Below, in pieces: positions 24,042 to 27,325 of a DNA stretch of 27,325 nucleotides. How positions within the stretch are numbered: the first letter of the stretch is position 1; every line of letters begins with the position of its first letter. Source of the stretch: Dinoroseobacter sp034111085 (GTDB lineage: Bacteria > Pseudomonadota > Alphaproteobacteria > Rhodobacterales > Rhodobacteraceae); contig JAWUXZ010000066.1 in NCBI GenBank assembly GCA_034111085.1, positions 1-27,325 of the forward strand, given 5' to 3'. A program made the translations under genes and the position numbers. The notes under the pieces were generated by a model. The model was not told the DNA's origin. It searched no databases and saw only the letters and a list, made by a program, of their open reading frames with translations.

Positions 24042-24458
24042 GTGTTAAGAGGACCGTTTTTAAAAAATGTTGAAGCGCAGATTGCGTTGCTCGATCAGGG
24101 CAAACCTCTTGAAGCGTTTGATCAATTTTTTGCCGCCAATGGTGTGATGTATGCCAACGGCGAGATTTTTGCCAAGGACGCAGCCGAAGGTCGCCGCAAG
24201 CAAGAACCGTATATGAACTCAGCGACGTCTATTCTTGGCAGTATTGTCGATCTTGTTGTTTCATCGGAACGGGAAATTTGCGCCTTTCGAAACCGGACTT
24301 CATTCGTCGTGGCCGCAGGTAAAAAACACCAGATCGACGGTATCTGCTGGCAGCGATGGCAGAACGGAAAGATTGTGGAAGAGCGCTATTTCGACGGTAG
24401 TGAAATGCAAAAGATGCTGGATGCCGGTATTTTGAGTTCCCCTGAGAAAATCGAATGA
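24042..24458 (+). CDS. SnoaL/NTF2-like domain protein
   Basis: The predicted protein has 138 residues from GTG 24042, with AAAGG ten bases upstream. A longer frame from GTG 24033 is possible but puts the ribosome site too close. The fold is the small alpha+beta cone of SnoaL-like/NTF2 proteins: FDQFFAANGVMYANGEIFA, then YMNSATSILGS, and the C-terminal HQIDGICWQRWQNGKIVEERYFD, which is the family's strand-turn pattern. Members include cyclases, isomerases and ligand-binding proteins, so no reaction can be assigned. The gene is AT-richer than its neighbours, with TTA and AAA/GAA codons common. It stands alone between metR and suhB. Confidence 0.8.
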   Translation: MLRGPFLKNVEAQIALLDQGKPLEAFDQFFAANGVMYANGEIFAKDAAEGRRKQEPYMNSATSILGSIVDLVVSSEREICAFRNRTSFVVAAGKKHQIDGICWQRWQNGKIVEERYFDGSEMQKMLDAGILSSPEKIE

Positions 24459-24596
24459 CCCCAGCTGGGGTACGCCAAGTGCGCTGGAGCGATCGCGGCG
24501 AATGCACATTTGGGCCTGCACATGCCACACTCGCCCCCTAGACACCCCGCCGCCCTCAGGCTATGCGCCGCCCTTTAGGTAAGGAACCGAAAACTG

Positions 24597-25394
24597 ATGG
24601 CCCAAGGCAGCGCAAATCTGAACATCATGGTCAAAGCCGCGCGCGCCGCAGGGCGCAGCTTGGTTAAGGACTTCCGCGAAGTCGAAAACTTGCAAGCCTC
24701 CATGAAAGGCGCGGGCGATTTCGTGTCGAAGGCCGATTTCGCCGCCCAAGCGATCATCAAGGAAGAATTGATGAGTGCGCGTACGACCTATGGCTGGCTT
24801 GCCGAGGAAGAAAAGGGCGAGATCGCAGGGTCTGACCCGACCCGCCGCTGGATCGTAGATCCGCTCGATGGCACCACGAACTTCCTGCATGGTATGCCCC
24901 ATTGGGCGGTATCTATCGCACTGGAACATAAGGGTGAAATCGTTGCTGGCGTGGTATATGACCCGGCCAAGGACGAGATGTTCTATGCCGAAAAAGGCAC
25001 AGGCGCGTGGCTGAACGAGAGCCGTCTGCGCGTGTCGGCCCGCCACAAAATGATCGAGAGCGTCTTTGCCACCGGCCTGCCGTTTGGAGGCGGCAAGTAC
25101 CTGCCAGCCGTGCTGCAAGACCTTGGACAATTGCTGCCAACTTGCGCTGGTGTGCGGCGTTGGGGGGCGGCGTCGCTGGACCTCGCCTACGTCGCAGCCG
25201 GTCGTTACGATGGCTATTGGGAGCGTGGCCTGAAGCCTTGGGACCTCGCCGCGGGCATCGTGATCGTGCGCGAAGCAGGCGGCCTGGTCGAGGCGATCCG
25301 CCCTGATGCGCAGAATATCGTTGAAGATGGTCATCTGATTGCAGCAAACGCCGCAGTTTTCGGGACTTTCGCAAAAATTATCCGCAAGCACTGA
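24597..25394 (+). CDS. suhB: Inositol monophosphatase family protein (SuhB-like)
   Basis: This 265-residue Mg-dependent phosphatase hydrolyses inositol monophosphate and related substrates; in gammaproteobacteria SuhB also supports rRNA transcription antitermination. The metal sites are visible: Glu70/Glu71 in WLAEEEKGE, Asp88 and Asp91 in WIVDPLDGTTNFLHG, and Asp216 in KPWDLAAG. Length is standard. ATG 24597 has TAAGGAA 11 bases upstream. A rho-independent terminator follows the stop. The assignment to SuhB rather than CysQ or fructose bisphosphatase is by overall resemblance. Confidence 0.92.
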   Translation: MAQGSANLNIMVKAARAAGRSLVKDFREVENLQASMKGAGDFVSKADFAAQAIIKEELMSARTTYGWLAEEEKGEIAGSDPTRRWIVDPLDGTTNFLHGMPHWAVSIALEHKGEIVAGVVYDPAKDEMFYAEKGTGAWLNESRLRVSARHKMIESVFATGLPFGGGKYLPAVLQDLGQLLPTCAGVRRWGAASLDLAYVAAGRYDGYWERGLKPWDLAAGIVIVREAGGLVEAIRPDAQNIVEDGHLIAANAAVFGTFAKIIRKH

Positions 25395-25409
25395 AGTCTT
25401 TCCGCAGTC

Positions 25410-25435
25410 CTGCCCGTTTTATGGGGTAGTTTTTC
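25410..25435 (+). terminator. Rho-independent terminator after suhB
   Basis: CTGCCC (25410-25415) pairs with GGGTAG (25424-25429), including one G-U pair, around an eight-base loop, and five T residues follow directly. It lies 15 bp after the suhB stop. Confidence 0.55.
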
Positions 25436-25552
25436 TCTAATGCGGCGTCACTCCGTATTTGAGGATGAGTGGATGCGTCGTTTTTAGAATGATGAAAGCG
25501 GCTTGGTCACTGTTGATCAGGTTGGTCTTATGGGCGCGACTAGAACGGCCAG

Positions 25553-25681
25553 ATGCAGGGACCAGTGTTTGCCACCGTCGCCTCGCGTCCGCTTGAGCCC
25601 GCCAAAAGCATTGCGTTTGACGAGAACACTACCTCGCACCAGAACGAAAGGCCCTATGGCGACGTCTTGGGTTGCGGCTAG
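25553..25681 (+). CDS. Possible 42-residue small ORF
   Basis: ATG 25553 opens a 42-codon frame ending at TAG 25681, overlapping the rhomboid gene stop by 4 bp (CTAG). The peptide (MQGPVFATVASRPLEPAKSI..., ending GDVLGCG) has a composition and codon choice like real proteins of this window (GCC, ACC, GTC, CTT, GAG, GAC). No ribosome site is clear, and I do not recognise a family. The intergenic space from 25436 to 25552 shows nothing else. It may be a true small gene, a relic of a longer gene, or chance. Confidence 0.25.
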   Translation: MQGPVFATVASRPLEPAKSIAFDENTTSHQNERPYGDVLGCG

Positions 25682-26430
25682 CGCTTGCGCCCGGCCCGTG
25701 GGACCGAGGATTTGACGAGGCGGTATTTCGCCTCGGGGTGGTCTGGATGGCCATCTGTGCGCGCCCAAAACTTGGTGCCGCCTTGGCGCGCCCAGATAGG
25801 TAGCACCAGCAGCAGCCCGACTATGAACCCGCCCGCATGTGCCCAATAGGCGACGCCGCCGCCGGTCGCGCCCAGATTAATGACGCCGTTGAATAGCTGC
25901 ATCCCGAACCACAGCCCCAACATGACCCAAGCAGGCACGGTGAAGACGCGGAAATAGACTACGAGGATCATCAAGATGTCGACCTTTGCACGCGGAAACA
26001 GCAGCAAGTAGCCCCCAAGCACGGCTGCAATTGCACCTGACGCACCGATCACGGGCACCTGGCTGAGCGGTCCTGTGGCGTATTGCAAGAACGAGGCCCC
26101 AATCCCGCCCAGCAGGTAGAATCCGAGGAATTTGGAATGGCCCATCTGGTCTTCCAGATTGTCGCCGAAAATCCAGAGAAACAGCATATTGCCGATCAGA
26201 TGCATGATGCCGCCATGCAGAAACATGGACGTGATAAGCGCGTGATAGCCGTGGCCCGAAGACAGCTGCGCAGGCACCAATCCCCATGTCATGTAGAAGT
26301 CACTGAGTGCGCGCGGTTCGGAGAAAAGCCCATAATACCCGACAAATATCAGGATGTTGGCAGCCAGAAGCGCATAGGTGACATAGGGCACCCGAGTGGA
26401 AGGGTTATGATCACGGATCGGAAAAAACAT
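25678..26430 (-). CDS. Rhomboid family intramembrane serine protease
   Basis: The 250-residue, six-helix membrane protein cleaves substrates within the membrane. The catalytic Ser131 lies in IGASGAIAAVLGGYL and His198 in YWAHAGGFIVG. The upstream HGGIMHLIGNMLFLW segment supplies the conserved His and Asn (His77, Asn81) of the oxyanion region, followed by FGDNLEDQMG. ATG 26430 (MFFPIRDHNPSTRVPYVTY) is the natural start; the frame is open to 26547 but those residues overlap the next gene's promoter. It is convergent to suhB, from which a terminator and a possible small ORF separate it, and divergent from the TPR gene. Its substrate is unknown. Confidence 0.95.
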   Translation of the reverse strand: MFFPIRDHNPSTRVPYVTYALLAANILIFVGYYGLFSEPRALSDFYMTWGLVPAQLSSGHGYHALITSMFLHGGIMHLIGNMLFLWIFGDNLEDQMGHSKFLGFYLLGGIGASFLQYATGPLSQVPVIGASGAIAAVLGGYLLLFPRAKVDILMILVVYFRVFTVPAWVMLGLWFGMQLFNGVINLGATGGGVAYWAHAGGFIVGLLLVLPIWARQGGTKFWARTDGHPDHPEAKYRLVKSSVPRAGRKR

Positions 26431-26509
26431 GGGGTTAGCAGTGGCGATAGTCGCGCCTTCGGTCAAGCCATGGCTTGCTTTGTGCGGCCAGCCACGCATG
26501 TTGGTGCTT

Positions 26510-27067
26510 ATGATACGCTTTGCCCCTCTCGCCTTCGCCCTGTCCATGCTCGCGCCTGCCGCGATTGCTCAGACCTGCCCGGACGCGCCTGACCACAGTG
26601 CCGCCGCCCATCAGGCGATTGAACAGCTCAAAGCCGCGCCGAGCGAGCGCGATTCGCGGGTGTTCAACTCGATGCTGTGGGAGATGTGGTTAGATGCGCC
26701 GGATGGGCGCGCACAAAACATGTTGAAAGAGGGGATGGCGCGGCGCCAAACCTTCGATCTTGCGGGTGCGGTTGTGGTTTTCTCAGACCTGATCGCGTAT
26801 TGCCCAGACTATGCAGAGGGCTGGAATCAACGTGCCTTCGCCTATTATTTGCAGACCGATTTCGAGAGCGCTTTGGCCGATCTCGACGAGGCTTTGGCGC
26901 GCAACCCCGAACATATCGCGGCACTTTCTGGCAAGGCCCTGACCCTGATGGGCTTGGGGCGCGCCCAGATGGCTCAAGATGTGCTGCGCGATGCGCTAGA
27001 GATGAACCCGTGGCTGCCTGAGCGGGTCTACTTGGTGGACATATCGCCGCCGGGCGAAGACCTTTAG
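26510..27067 (+). CDS. Secreted/periplasmic TPR protein
   Basis: The 185-residue protein starts with a signal peptide (MIRFAPLAFALSMLAPAAIA, cleavage before QTCPDA), so it is probably exported. It carries about three tetratricopeptide units, the clearest being AEGWNQRAFAYYLQTDFESA and the following DLDEALARNPEHIAALSGKA. TPRs bind protein partners. Two starts are possible, ATG 26498 and 26510; the second directly begins the signal peptide and is chosen. No ribosome site is strong for either. It is divergent from the rhomboid gene (79 bp apart) and followed by tRNA-Leu. Its function is unknown. Confidence 0.85.
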   Translation: MIRFAPLAFALSMLAPAAIAQTCPDAPDHSAAAHQAIEQLKAAPSERDSRVFNSMLWEMWLDAPDGRAQNMLKEGMARRQTFDLAGAVVVFSDLIAYCPDYAEGWNQRAFAYYLQTDFESALADLDEALARNPEHIAALSGKALTLMGLGRAQMAQDVLRDALEMNPWLPERVYLVDISPPGEDL

Positions 27068-27111
27068 CGCTCTTTCCCTTCCTCCCGCGGTGACCTAAAC
27101 TGGTATGCGTT

Positions 27112-27198
27112 GCGGGCGTGATGGAATGGTAGACATACCAGACTTAAAATCTGTTGGGCCTTGTGCCCGTGGGGGTTCGAGTCCCCCCGCCCGCACCA
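27112..27198 (+). tRNA. tRNA-Leu (UAA anticodon)
   Basis: The 87-nt type II tRNA has a 7-bp acceptor stem (GCGGGCG with CGCCCGC), an anticodon loop reading CTTAAAA (anticodon TAA, leucine), a long variable arm, T-loop GTTCGAGTC, and an encoded CCA end. It reads UUA codons, which are rare in this genome. Confidence 0.97.
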
Positions 27199-27206
27199 TA
27201 TAATTT

Positions 27207-27223
27207 TATATAAATGTTATATA
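27207..27223. repeat. AT-only inverted repeat directly after tRNA-Leu
   Basis: TATATAA-ATG-TTATATA is a perfect 7-bp inverted repeat eight bases past the tRNA 3' end, in a 47-bp block that is nearly all A/T. The rest of the window (27224-27325) shows no ORF or other feature I recognise. Confidence 0.7.
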
Positions 27224-27325
27224 GCAATAGCTTAGAATAGTTTCAGTCTATTGAGATGCCCTTTCTATCCCCCTTTTGCGCTGTGATGCGGCAATCGCAG
27301 GTGGCTACGCTTCTGCGCTTGAGAA

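Overview
This 27.3 kb window is chromosomal DNA of an alphaproteobacterium, most likely a marine Rhodobacteraceae (Roseobacter-type) species. Evidence for this is the GC-rich coding sequence with strong G/C third positions, a divergent pcaQ/pca protocatechuate cluster, a PopZ-type DUF2497 protein next to pcm-tolC, a DUF6280-like small protein beside efp, and alphaproteobacterial forms of ValS and PcaB. I identified two tRNA genes (Cys near the left edge, Leu near the right) and about 24 protein genes. There is no rRNA, CRISPR array, insertion sequence, prophage or secretion-system locus. This is mostly ordinary core genome with one catabolic operon.

Layout. 1-297: tRNA-Cys(GCA) on the minus strand with a short repeat-bearing flank. 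298-4951: the protocatechuate branch of the beta-ketoadipate pathway, with regulator pcaQ divergent from a tightly overlapping operon pcaC-pcaH-pcaG-BKACE-pcaB. The operon opens the aromatic ring (PcaHG), cycloisomerises (PcaB) and decarboxylates (PcaC). The usual pcaD is not between pcaQ and pcaC, and a beta-keto acid cleavage enzyme gene (BKACE, DUF849) lies between pcaG and pcaB. That enzyme may supply the last carbon-cleaving step. 5119-8466: pcm-like methyltransferase, TolC-type outer membrane protein and a PopZ-like polar organiser, closed by a strong terminator. 8547-9640: DUF6280-like protein and elongation factor P, divergent.

9668-14959: ygfZ-like gene broken by one in-frame amber codon; a family 2 glycosyltransferase; a translationally coupled pair of a Cys-phosphatase and an MsbA-like ABC exporter; and a class V (alanine/serine-glyoxylate type) aminotransferase. 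14956-19440, minus strand: small membrane protein, HisC-like aminotransferase and valS. 19604-21894: a DUF418 membrane protein and a DUF2235 alpha/beta-hydrolase-like protein. 21891-23773: metF and a divergent LysR (MetR-like) regulator sharing a promoter region with two matching MetR-type half-palindromes. 24042-27198: SnoaL-like protein, inositol monophosphatase, rhomboid protease, TPR lipoprotein-like/periplasmic protein and tRNA-Leu(UAA) with an AT-rich flank.

Most noteworthy: the BKACE gene embedded in a pca operon without pcaD; the single nonsense codon in ygfZ; the paired MetR-like sites; the locally AT-richer insert with rare codons inside valS; and several clean inverted repeats in promoters (tolC, efp, pcaQ). 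I did not find convincing evidence of a wholly new multi-gene system. The BKACE-pca arrangement is the best candidate for less well described biology.
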